A stretch of 64,000 nucleotides of DNA from Chondrosia reniformis (Eukaryota; Porifera; Demospongiae; Chondrillida; Chondrillidae), in NCBI GenBank assembly GCA_947172415.1, contig OX359197.1, forward strand, positions 7,565,673-7,629,672, written 5' to 3'. Numbering within the stretch: the first letter of the stretch is position 1; each line of letters starts with the position of its first letter. Under the pieces are notes generated by a model. It worked only from the letters and a program-made list of their open reading frames with translations. It searched no databases and was not told the DNA's origin. Made by a program: the position numbers and the translations under genes. This document shows, piece after piece, positions 40,022 through 51,869 of this stretch.

Positions 40022-40880
40022 ATGGCTTCTCCGGAATTACATGTTATAGGAGAGATTTATGGCGGAAAGGATTTTGCATCAGGGAACCTCTTCTGTAAAT
40101 GGAGCCTGAATTACGGCAGTCCTTGGAAACTGTTGGAAGGCGTCGAAAGCGGCCAAACGCAGGTTGATCATCCTGAGGCAAGTCCGCAAGTCTTTCTTCC
40201 TTGTAAACAGTGGAGCTACTAACAGTCTCATTAGCGTCGCTCCGTTATTGAGGCTACTTTCTCTTTTTGTTGCTGTAGGACTCGAATATTGCCAAGTGGA
40301 GCCACCCGATTGGTAAGTGTCAACGCGCGTCAATCTTCTTCCTCGTTGCTCACGAGGTTGCTCATGTTTCTGCACAATATTTCGGTAGATGTTCACTTTG
40401 CGACCAAGGGAATGCAGGGATGGCCAAAGATTAGCGTGCAAGTCTGGCATGAAGATCTGTTTGGGAGGCATGAGATATGTATGCTGCAGTGTTGAGCTAC
40501 ATGTGTCCAATGGTGTAATACCAGTCCGGTTTCTATTCCCATTTTATCAGATGGGTATGGAGTTTGTCATATTCCAACTGTCCCTGGTATGCACAAAGTA
40601 CAGTGTTTATGTTGGAAGCCGGTTGGTTCCTATGGAGACCAGATCCGATGTGAGTATATTTTCTATTTTTAGTGTTATCTCTGTGTCTCCTGGCTACAGT
40701 TGAGAGATTGATTTGGTTGTAGCTTTCTTTATGGGAGGTGGACCAGAGTTGACCTCCGAGGACCTCATTCACAACAGCCAGCAGCGACAGAAACTGAGGA
40801 CTGAAGCTACAGGGAAAGTGGAACTGAAAATTGGAATCATTTTAAGGAACTTTGATAAATTTGGTGTAGAGTTCACCTGA
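40022..40880 (+). CDS. B9D2: B9 domain-containing protein 2 (ciliary transition zone)
   Basis: Five exons (40022-40177, 40279-40312, 40389-40478, 40551-40649, 40723-40880) give 178 aa, close to the 175 aa of human B9D2. [54 protein letters not shown] and the ending [12 protein letters not shown] follow the B9 domain from end to end. B9D2 is part of the MKS complex at the ciliary transition zone, gating membrane proteins into cilia, which sponge choanocytes use. Intron 1 begins with GC rather than GT (GAG|GCAAGT), a legitimate rare donor class. No alternative GT fits the conserved [21 protein letters not shown] junction. Confidence 0.93.
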
Positions 40881-41826
40881 ACCTATACAATGATTGGCAT
40901 GATAATTATATAAGTAACTGCCCAAAGTGTGTTCCACTATCAGCAGAGTCTAAAGATAAATTCTTAAGATATCTTTACTAGGCAGTAAACCTAGAGTTTC
41001 AGCACAAAGCACAAAATTCTTGCATGCAAGATTAATAATGCATGCAAGGTGAGGGATGGGGCAATATTTAATTTTTCATTGTTGCAAAATAGTGCACAAA
41101 TGCTGCAGTGGTGTGGCTCTGATGGACTTAGTTAAGATTTTATGTTTGAAGGCCAAAAATAAGTATTGGACAAGAGGTGAAAGAAACTTTATTATCTCTC
41201 CCATTGGTATCAAGCAATTATGGAAGATTTTCATTTACAAGTTCAGCATGTGTGGAATGATCTACCTAGTGCATGAGTTAAGGGAGATCATAATAGCTAT
41301 GTTTCCACTATCAATGTTTTTATTTAAATGTTAACTTCTGATGTTAAATACGTTGACTATATCTATCTCATGTTTGTTTCTCTCCGACCCTATTTCAGGG
41401 TTACCTTTACATCAGTCCATTAGCATGTTTGGTGTACCTATTAATAATAATGAAACGAGATTGCACTTTTGAGGTGTTCCCAGGTGGTATAGTCATCGCA
41501 GTGGTACTCTATATGGATTAACTTCTTAATGTTAATCCTACTATGGCAAATATGTGTATTACACCTTTAAAGTTTCTTATTTACATTTATATTGAGTTCA
41601 TTTAAGTAAGGAAATGACCTTATTTACATTCAGTCTTTAGAAATAAATGATTTACATAATACAATAAAATATAGAGTTATAGTGTAATGTGTTTTTTAGA
41701 TGAATACAAAAATAGACAAAATATCCAGCCAGGAGTTGTGAAATGCAGGACACTAACATTCTTAGTGTTCAGAATGTGTGGCCATGATAGAAAAAATGAA
41801 AGGGATTTACCCATAATTCTGAAATG
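40881..41826. other. Intergenic region between convergent B9D2 and PHACTR
   Basis: AT-rich sequence with no convincing gene. A 92-codon plus-strand frame (41056-41334) lacks splice context or recognisable domains. It probably holds the two 3' untranslated regions. Confidence 0.5.
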
Positions 41827-44800
41827 TTATGGCTTATGAAACCTGCAGGAAACACAAATTAGCATTTAAAGTAACAAAAATAAATATTATGATCAACAGC
41901 TATATGAAACACAAAGTGCCTAACCTTGTCATGTGTTCGCTGTCCGGATGCACTTCCATTTCATATCTTTTAAACTCGTTTAGTTCTTTTCTAATTGCTG
42001 CTTTGTCTTCGGGTCTCAACATTGTCCACGGCTTTGGGGCTCGCCTGTCATAGTGCTCAGCATCTATCACTTCAGCATATTCCGCAAACCTGAATAGGCG
42101 GATGAGAGGATGGATGGAAGGAGAGGATGGGCGGATGGAGAGGATGGGCGGATGGAGAGGATGGGCGGATGAGAGGATGGGTGGAAGGAGGAGAGGATGG
42201 GTGGAAGAATTACTTACAGTAATATTCTTAACTCTCTTAATTCCTTAACAGTAGGCCTTCTGCTTAATTTGCGAGTCAAAATTCCACGTATTTTTTCTAC
42301 TTCCTGTTTCCTGATCTCCTCAGCTGTGTCATCTACGCAGGTGTGACCAAGCAATGACCAGCACTGTAGACCATGTATCAACAGTGACAGAGCACTAACT
42401 TTTAAAAATATTTCTGTCTCGTAATTCTTTCTTTGAAGGTCTCTGACTCAACCTCCGGGTCAAGGAGGCCTCCACCTGTGCTTTTGTTTCGGCGCTCTGA
42501 ACTGAATAGGAAAAGTGGGAGGGGACTGTGAGAGGTGGGAGGGGACTGTGAGAGGTGGGAGGGGACTGTGAGAGGTGGGAGGGGACTGTGAGAGGTGGGA
42601 GGGGACTGTGAGAGGTGGGAGGGGCACGTAGTGTGTAGTCATTAAAGAAGGGCTCTCTGTAATGACATACTTGTTATTTCTTCATTTCGTCGTCTTTCTG
42701 CCAAAATGGCTACACTATCATTTCTTATAACTTTAGCTGCCAATCCGCTGAGACCTAGTGACCACAGCTCGTTATAGCATACGAAATGTGAAGGGTTTGG
42801 CTGTCAATGGGTAGGCTTACCTATATCCTGGTCATGATCATCATCTGAAATGTCTTCGTCACTGAGCTCATCGTCGGGAGAGAACACGTAGTAGCCGGGG
42901 TGTGTTTGAGCGTTCCTCTCCTCAGCAGTGCTCCCCTGAGTGTCAGGTGTCTCCTTTGGAGGACTGAGTAAGAGAGAAATGGATCATGCACTGAGAGGAG
43001 TACACAAGTGAAAGGCTTGATCACTCACCTCTTGCGAGTGATAAGAATATTTTCTCTTTGTTCCGGTTGAGGTAATTGTGTAACACCATTGGGTGCCGTG
43101 TATGACCTATCCATCTCCTGTTGATTTGAACTCTCCGATGGAGTCCTTGGCTCAAGTAAAGCATTGGTGCCATTGACTTGAGGCAGTTCTCCCCTTTCTG
43201 TGGTGTGAGGAAGGTGGCCATTTTGTTCGTTTCCATTCCTGGAGGGGCTGTCAGTGATGGCTGCCCTTGGTAGAGGGTCTGTCATTGGAGACCTGTACAA
43301 GTCTACTGACGCTGGGAACTGTGCATTTGGTCTCTGATCAGTGGTGGGTGGGGTGTGGGAGGGGTCTATCAGGGGAGGGGGCGGGGTTAAGTACATATCA
43401 CATAAATGGCACTCCTTCTCACCTTCATTAGGCGGCGGTAATATTCCTCTTTTAATGAGCTCAGCTCTGTCCTGTCTTGTTGACAGCTGTCTATCCAGAT
43501 CTATATACATACATACATACATTGAAGCAGACAGTAGTATAACAAGCACCAGTCTTAGTAATTAGATACGTATGTGCAACATATTAGACCGTTAACAGGA
43601 CAAGGGGACGGGTGAGAGAGGGAAAGTGGAGGAGAGCTCAAGTGCCAGAGACTGGGGCAAAGCTATGTAACTGCTTTAGGCCTCACTGATGTCAGTCTCC
43701 CTGCTGACAGAGAGATGCAGAATTTGAATTGACCAAGACACAGACTAAAATGGAGGAGTATGATTTGATAAGTAGTTCACATAGCATCAAGATATTATCA
43801 TTCAATTGATAACCCAAACCACAAGTAATTTAATACACAATACAAACAACACACATTAAGGATATATTCAAAGCCACACTTGAGAGAGTTAACATTCACA
43901 AGCAATTCAGTACCATCACACAAAGTGAATTTATATTTTCAACTGCCCAATATAAGATATTGAAAATATAGTGTATAAAGTTGCGTTAATAACAAGAAAT
44001 ACTGCTCCTATGTCAGTCATACGTGCATTGACTACACCAAACACTTGTGGTATTTCTTATCATTCACATCTGGCAGCTCTGAGCCATGTACTGCCATTCA
44101 CAATGAGCTGAGTACTCATTAGCTGTCATCCCATACAGGTTTCAATTCCAATTGTGCAACATACGTACACATGTAGCATGCATGGCAGAGGAAGACAATG
44201 TCCAGAACCTGCCAAATGTGACTTTGAAAGGTCAATTCCAAATACGTATGTGACTATTTTAAGCACATTCCATCAATGATATGTGGAAAGTATTCTGAAT
44301 ATATGAAAGGCTTCATTGGGAATGCATACAATGAAATTAATGTAATAATGTAATAGGAAATGATTACATGTACATTACATCACTAGACTGTCCCCTTCAC
44401 ACTCACTAGACTGACCCCTTCACACTCACTAGACTGACCCCTTCACACTCACTAGACTGTCCCCTTCACACTCACTAGACTGTCCCCTTCACACTCACTA
44501 GACTGACCCCTTCACACTCACTAGACTGACCCCTTCACACTCACTAGACTGTCCCCTTCACACTCACTAGACTGTCCCCTTCACACTCACTAGACTGACC
44601 CCTTCACACTCACTAGACTGACCCCTTCACACTCACTAGACTGTCCCCTTCACACTCACTAGACTGTCCCCTTCACACTCACTAGACTGACCCCTTCACA
44701 CTCACTAGACTGTCCCCTTCACACTCACTAGACTGACCCCTTCACACTCACTAGACTGTCTCCTTCACACTCACTAGACTGTCCCCTTCACACTCACTAG

Positions 44801-47292
44801 ACTGACCCCTTCACACTCACTAGACTGTCTCCTTCACACTCACTAGACTGTCCCCTTCACACTCACTAGACTGTCCCCTTCACACTCACTAGACTGACCC
44901 CTTCACACTCACTAGACTGTCCCCTTCACACTCACTAGACTGTCCCCTTCACACTCACTAGACTGTCCCCTTCACACTCACTAGACTGACCCCTTCACAC
45001 TCACTGACCCATTCACTAATCTGTTGCCTAGTATATCAAATGAAGTATAATAAATTGGATTGGCTGGTGCCAACTGAAGTGTTAACTGGGACAATTAGTA
45101 AATTTGACAAACAAGTTATAAAATGCTATTTGATTCACAAGATATAGAACTACACATCAAAGGCGACATTGGTACATTAAATGGATATGGTAATCACTTG
45201 TACACTTGTCAATCAAGTAATAGTAAACATACGTAATTGACATTTTAGTTCCTCTAGCTACTCAATAAGAACAGAAATGTTCACTCTACTACAAGTTAAC
45301 TGTATTCCGTTATCATTTCAGTGACCCAAACCCAGTCACAGTACTGCCACCCTTCCACCAGGTAATGTGGCGATATAGGACTGCCTGACAGTTACTGAGA
45401 GTAGTGGACATACGTATGCATGTCTGACATTAGATACTTCACTGCTTTAGGAAGCAATCACATATTTGCAATATCACATATGATACACTGTACAATATGT
45501 AACTATAACAAGATATGATTGGAGCAACATTAAGTATGCAGTTGTCCACAAATTGGAAAATTACATAACTAAATTTAATAAAACTGGACAATTCCAAATT
45601 TGTACTTTATTAAAGGATAACATATTATTGACATATTATTATGTAATCTGTTTGTCTAGAAAGTAACACAACATGGACAATGAAAGCATGGATATGGAAG
45701 TGCGTGGGAGAGAATTGGAAGGTATGAACACACAGTCCTCAAACTCAATACGGACTTTCTTATGGCTACATTATAATAGAATTTAAGATGAAAATGAAGT
45801 TGAGCTAAATATCAGGAAATTTAGACAAAGTCAATGTAGCCTCCCCTGTCCTTATCTAGAGCACGTACAACAGTATAATGATAACACAAGTTATACAATA
45901 TTCACAGTCCAACAAGAGATATACCATATTATTTAATTACATCACTGACATTCCTGAAATAGCTAGAAGGCAGCAAGGGTAAATGTGACAATCATACACT
46001 AACTCACTAACTGTCAGTTCACATCCTTCCACTAATCGCAATGAGCTTTATGTTTGTTCGCTCAGGCATTGTGCACCAACCAACACTATCTTATTTGTGC
46101 AAGGATAATTGGCAGTTTGTTTTCTTAGCTCGTAGACAAGCGTGTGGTAATTGTGCAACAATTACCAATTTCAGAACCATTAAATGGCTGCCTATTCAAT
46201 ATCACAAATATTTTACCAATTCAAATACTTTTATAGAGAGGTAGTCCTTGTATAGGAGCAGTCTTTATGGAGAGGTAGTCTCTGTATAGGAGCAGTCTTC
46301 ATAGAGAGGTAGTCTCTGTATAGGAGCAGTCTTTATAGAGAGGTAGTCTCTGTATAGGAGCAGTCTTTATAGAGAGGTAGTCTCTGTATAGGAGCAGTCT
46401 TTATAGAGAGGTAGTCTCTGTATAGGAGCAGTCTTCATAGAGAGGTAGTCTCTGTGCAATTACATGGAGGTAGGACCAACACAGAAGCCACATAAAATGA
46501 CATCTATATTGACACACTAAACTAATATGGTTGGCAGGAAATTCACATCCATTACAACACAAGGATCACTTCCTGCATAGCAAACCGTCTTATGCCAACA
46601 GCTTGTGATGACCAGCAGACAACCGTCACAAGTAATGTCAAATCATTAGCAGAACCGTCCAATTATACATCAAACACACATTGCACTGGATAGATTCTGC
46701 TACAACAGACACGGAATGACAAATATTGTACTACCCTTACCTCACAGTTCTAACCCTAATTAGGTTCTACCCTTCTCTAATAGCACTCCTCAGGAGACAT
46801 GAGTGGGCGGAGCCGAATGAGGAGACATCCTCAACACACATTACCCTATCATTCATAGTCTACTATGAAAAGCAGTCCTCTAGCCATGCTCCTCGGCTGT
46901 GAAGCATTACAGATCATTATATACTCAACCTTTCTTTACAAGTACGAACGTGCCAATTGACAGTGTCCCGTCGCAAGCAAGTATGGTACAATTGAGGTAT
47001 CTAACGCGACCGGCCTACTCTGAGCGCTTCTGGACCAGTCATACTCACTTGTCGCTTTCTCCTCCATCTTCTTACTGACTGGCTTTCTTCTCCTACGCCA
47101 CTTCCAAGGACGAATCAATCTGTACAGAAAACGACTGACACCAGTCTTTCGTGAGTTCGGGTTGATGTCGTCCTTACTATTCGATTGGGGCGCTCCATTT
47201 GTAGAACTAATTATGTCCGAATCGCTTGCTGAACGCTGTCTTAGGCCTACGAAATCATCTTTCGCAGAGCGTTCGGCCATAGTCGAGGGCAT
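41827..47292 (-). CDS. PHACTR: Phosphatase and actin regulator (RPEL-repeat protein)
   Basis: Nine exons on the minus strand (47049-47292, 43423-43500, 43029-43365, 42821-42963, 42671-42754, 42400-42501, 42218-42332, 41925-42089, 41827-41842), 427 aa. RPEL actin-binding repeats are seen in exon 2 ([17 protein letters not shown]) and again near the C-terminus ([36 protein letters not shown]). A basic patch [10 protein letters not shown] precedes the first repeat. The C-terminus, [28 protein letters not shown] and final FHKP, matches the PP1-binding tail (usually FHRP). PHACTRs bind G-actin and protein phosphatase 1. The last four residues and stop sit on a 16-nt terminal exon. A 57-nt segment (43366-43422) is either a tiny intron or an in-frame retained stretch. 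Confidence 0.88.
42095..42208 (-). repeat. GGAT-type array in PHACTR intron 7
   Basis: gaggatgggcgga / gaggatggatgga units between the splice sites at 42090 and 42217. The sense strand reads TCCATCCTC, pyrimidine-rich. Confidence 0.85.
42515..42626 (-). repeat. 20-bp minisatellite in PHACTR intron 5
   Basis: Five to six near-perfect copies of ggtgggaggggactgtgaga, filling most of the intron 42502-42670. Confidence 0.9.
44388..45005. repeat. 23-bp minisatellite in PHACTR intron 1
   Basis: About 26 copies of tcactagactgtccccttcacac in exact 23-bp register. One position alternates between two variants (gactgt / gactga), giving a non-random pattern along the array. It lies inside the 3.5 kb first intron (43501-47048); the rest of that intron shows no gene. 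Confidence 0.92.
46236..46456. repeat. 34-bp minisatellite in PHACTR intron 1
   Basis: Six copies of agaggtagtctctgtatagg plus agcagtcttyatag in 34-bp register, with only C/T and G/A variation. Confidence 0.9.
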
Positions 47293-47566
47293 TCAGAAGA
47301 GTTCTTGATCGTTAAAACTTCTTTTGTCAAACTTAGAAAGTCGGGAAGCCAGACTAAAAGTAGATCTGAAGTAATTCAGTCTCGCTGTTTACACCTTACG
47401 AAATCTCATATTCAGGTCACGTGAATTGCGTCACGCCTCCAACAAAACAGCAGTGGATTAGCTGCACCATTTTACTGCAAAGGTCCACCTCTAGCGCATT
47501 ACTCAGCGCAGTCACAGGAAACACTTAAAACAGTTGGAATCAAATGAAATGAATAAAAGTGTTTAA

Positions 47567-49275
<1,709 letters not shown>

Positions 49276-49332
49276 TTTTAGTCACGTGTAGTCTCACGTG
49301 AGATCAAGCGCGAAACTGTACCAGATCGCACT
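49276..49332. promoter_or_regulatory. 57-bp bidirectional promoter of KAT8 and RPA2 with two E-boxes and an E2F-type site
   Basis: Between the two divergent start codons are CACGTG at 49283-49288 and again at 49295-49300 (12 bp apart), and GCGCGAAA (reverse TTTCGCGC, E2F consensus) at 49308-49315. RPA2 is a classic S-phase, E2F-responsive gene, so the site makes sense. With so little room, transcription of one gene probably begins inside the other's 5' coding region, or both leaders are extremely short. Confidence 0.7.
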
Positions 49333-51588
49333 ATGAATTTTGGAGGTACCTGATTTATTTGTTTGATCGTATAATGAATCTATTTATTTTCTATTCTTTC
49401 CTCTTGTTCGCACTGTGGAGGCGGTTATCAGGTAACCGGAATGTGTTGGCTCTGTGTGTCCGTGATCGTTTCATTTCCTTAATTATCCTTACAGGACACA
49501 GGAGGGTTCGGTGGGGGAGGATATGACATGGGCGGATACGGAGGAGGAGGAGGCGGTTTCATGAAATCGGAAGTGGGAATATCCCCATCACGTCAAATGG
49601 AAGATAAAAAGGTTAGATCACGTGATCATTCCATTCGGTGGTGACACACTAGCTGTCTGGTAATATCACAGAAGGAGCCTCGGAACCAGTCCATTATTCC
49701 TGTCACAGGAGCCATCATACAGAATGCTGAACTAATAGGAGACAATGACTTTGTGCTGGATGGAGTGGAGCTTGGGCAAGTGAGTGGAGATGGAGTCACT
49801 TTGTGTAGCATATTTATGTGTGTGTGTGTGTACTTGAAGGTGTCACTCATCGGAGAAGTGATGAGTGTCACCGAGTCGCGTACAAATGTCTCTTACAAAC
49901 TGGATGATCGAACTGGCACTTACTCGGATGTCAAGAAGTGGTTGGATGACCAGGAGACTGAAGGAGAGATGAACATGAGGGCGGAGTGCAGGTGGGTAGT
50001 CTGTAGTGTCCCAAAGTGATCACGTACTTCAGTCCTGTAGCTATGTCACTTTCCTCTCTGTAGGGAAGGTATCATTGTCAGGGCTATAGGGCATATTAGG
50101 ACCTTCAGTGGCCAAAGAAGCCTTGTGGCTTTTAGCATTCGTCCTATAAGAGACTTCAATGAGATCACACATCACATGGTTGCAGTGATCCACACTCAGT
50201 TAGCCTTGAAGAAGGGAATGACAGTTGTGAGTGACTAGTCAACTGTAAATGAAGCTATATATATTTCACCCTCTCCCTACCTCTCACCTCTCCCTACCTC
50301 TCACCTCTCCCTACCTCTCACCTCTCCCTACCTCTCACCCTCTCCCTACCTCTCACCTCTCCCTACCTCTCACCTCTCCCTACCTCTCACCTCTCCCTAC
50401 CTCTCACCTCTCCCTACCTCTCACCTCTCCCTACCTCTCACCTCTCCCTACCTCTCACCTCTCCCTACCTCTCACTTCTCCCTACCTCTCACCCTCTCCC
50501 TACCTCTCACCTCTCACTACCTCTCACCCTCTCCCTACCTCTCACCTCTCCCTACCTCTCACCCTCTCCCTACCTCTCACCCTCTCCCTACCTCTCACCT
50601 CTCCCTACCTCTCACCCTCTCCCTACCTCTCACCCTCTCCCTACCTCTCACCCTCTCACTACCTCTCACCTCTCCCTACCTCTCACCTCTCCCTACCTCT
50701 CACCCTCTCCCTACCTCTCACCCTCTCCCTACCTCTCACCTCTCCCTACCTCTCACCCTCTCCCTACCTCTCACCTCTCCCTACCTCTCACCCTCTCCCT
50801 ACCTCTCACCTCTCCCTACCTCTCACCTCTCCCTACCTCTCACCCTCTCCCTACCTCTCACCTCTCCCTACCTCTCACCTCTCCCTACCTCTCACCCTCT
50901 CCCTACCTCTCACCTCTCCCTACCTCTCACCTCTCCCTACCTCTCACCTCTCCCTACCTCTCACCCTCTCCCTACCTCTCACCCTCTCCCTACCTCTCAC
51001 CCTCTCCCTACCTCTCACCTCTCACTACCTCTCACCTCTCACTACCTCTCACCCTCTCACTACCTCTCACCCTCTCACTCAACCCCTATCTCTCCATCTT
51101 GCTTATAGCCTGTACAATTTGCTGACAATGCAATCACCCCTGCTGCTGGTCCAGGGGAAAATACATGGGGAAACCCCATGAGTAAACCTATGGCAAACAG
51201 TACACCTGCCTCAGGGTACTACGGTGGGGGCAGCTACGGGTCTGGAATGAACCAATGCCAGCAACAGGTAGTTATACCGTGTGTTGACTTTACAGTCGGC
51301 AGCCATTTTATCAGTGAATGAGAATATTGGTTTGTGTGTTAGGTATTGGCTGCAATCTCCGCCTGCTCTCTTGACCAAGGCATCAGCATCCATGAGCTTC
51401 TGAGGAAGGTGGGGCAGCAAGGAATGAATGAACGTAACATCAAGTAATTGGGCAGATTGATAATGTGTTTTGAATGATGTGAGGAATGTCTCTCTCTCCT
51501 TATCAGGTCTGCAGTTGAATTTCTGTGCAACGAAGGGCACATTTACTCAACAATCGACGAAGAGCATTTTAAATCCACCGATACATAA
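49333..51588 (+). CDS. RPA2: Replication protein A 32 kDa subunit
   Basis: Exons: 49333-49345, 49421-49431 (11-nt microexon), 49495-49611, 49672-49779, 49840-49991, 50064-50226, 51109-51267, 51343-51443, 51507-51588; 301 aa. Gly/Tyr-rich phospho-tail (MNFGGGYQDTGGF...) first, then the OB fold ([52 protein letters not shown]) and C-terminal winged helix ([20 protein letters not shown]), all as in RPA2. It binds single-stranded DNA with RPA1 and RPA3 in replication and repair. The microexon is inferred because it restores the frame between the ATG exon and exon 3; a different first exon remains possible. Intron 6 is an 0.85 kb pyrimidine minisatellite. Confidence 0.9.
50265..51085 (+). repeat. 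17/18-bp pyrimidine minisatellite in RPA2 intron 6
   Basis: Close to fifty copies of ctctccctacctctcac, some with an extra c, making the unit 17 or 18 bp. It fills the intron 50227-51108 up to a pyrimidine run and acceptor gcttatag. The 310-codon plus frame across it is not a gene. Confidence 0.92.
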
Positions 51589-51611
51589 GACGCTAAAATA
51601 TATATTGTAAA

Positions 51612-51617
51612 AATAAA
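51612..51617 (+). terminator. Poly(A) signal of RPA2
   Basis: AATAAA 24 bp after the RPA2 stop codon. The convergent peroxidasin stop is 281 bp from the RPA2 stop. Confidence 0.6.
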
Positions 51618-51869
51618 ACAATTTCACTCTTGAATATCAATGGATCTTTTGAACTATTGTTCTCTATTCTAGTTAACCAGCTGTATTAGCTGTAAGGAAG
51701 TGTTATGAAACATTCATGTTTAGTTGCAGTAGCTAAATGGATCACAAAAGTGTAAGGTTTGTTATAGATTGTATTGTAGTAGTGATATACAAAAAATGTA
51801 TTCAAAACCCAAGTTTTATTAATAAGAATATTTCATTTATATAAGTTCATTGAATTGGTGGTTGGTTGA

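Noticed and set aside
41056..41334. 92-codon plus-strand frame after B9D2
   Set aside because: AT-rich, no domain and no splice support; lies in the expected 3' untranslated region.
44388..45005. Regularly spaced identical units resembling a CRISPR array
   Set aside because: There are no variable spacers, just contiguous 23-bp tandem units, and the genome is eukaryotic.
50249..51181. 310-codon Ser/Leu/Thr/Pro frame
   Set aside because: It runs through the RPA2 intron 6 minisatellite; the true RPA2 exons on both sides are in other frames with good splice sites.
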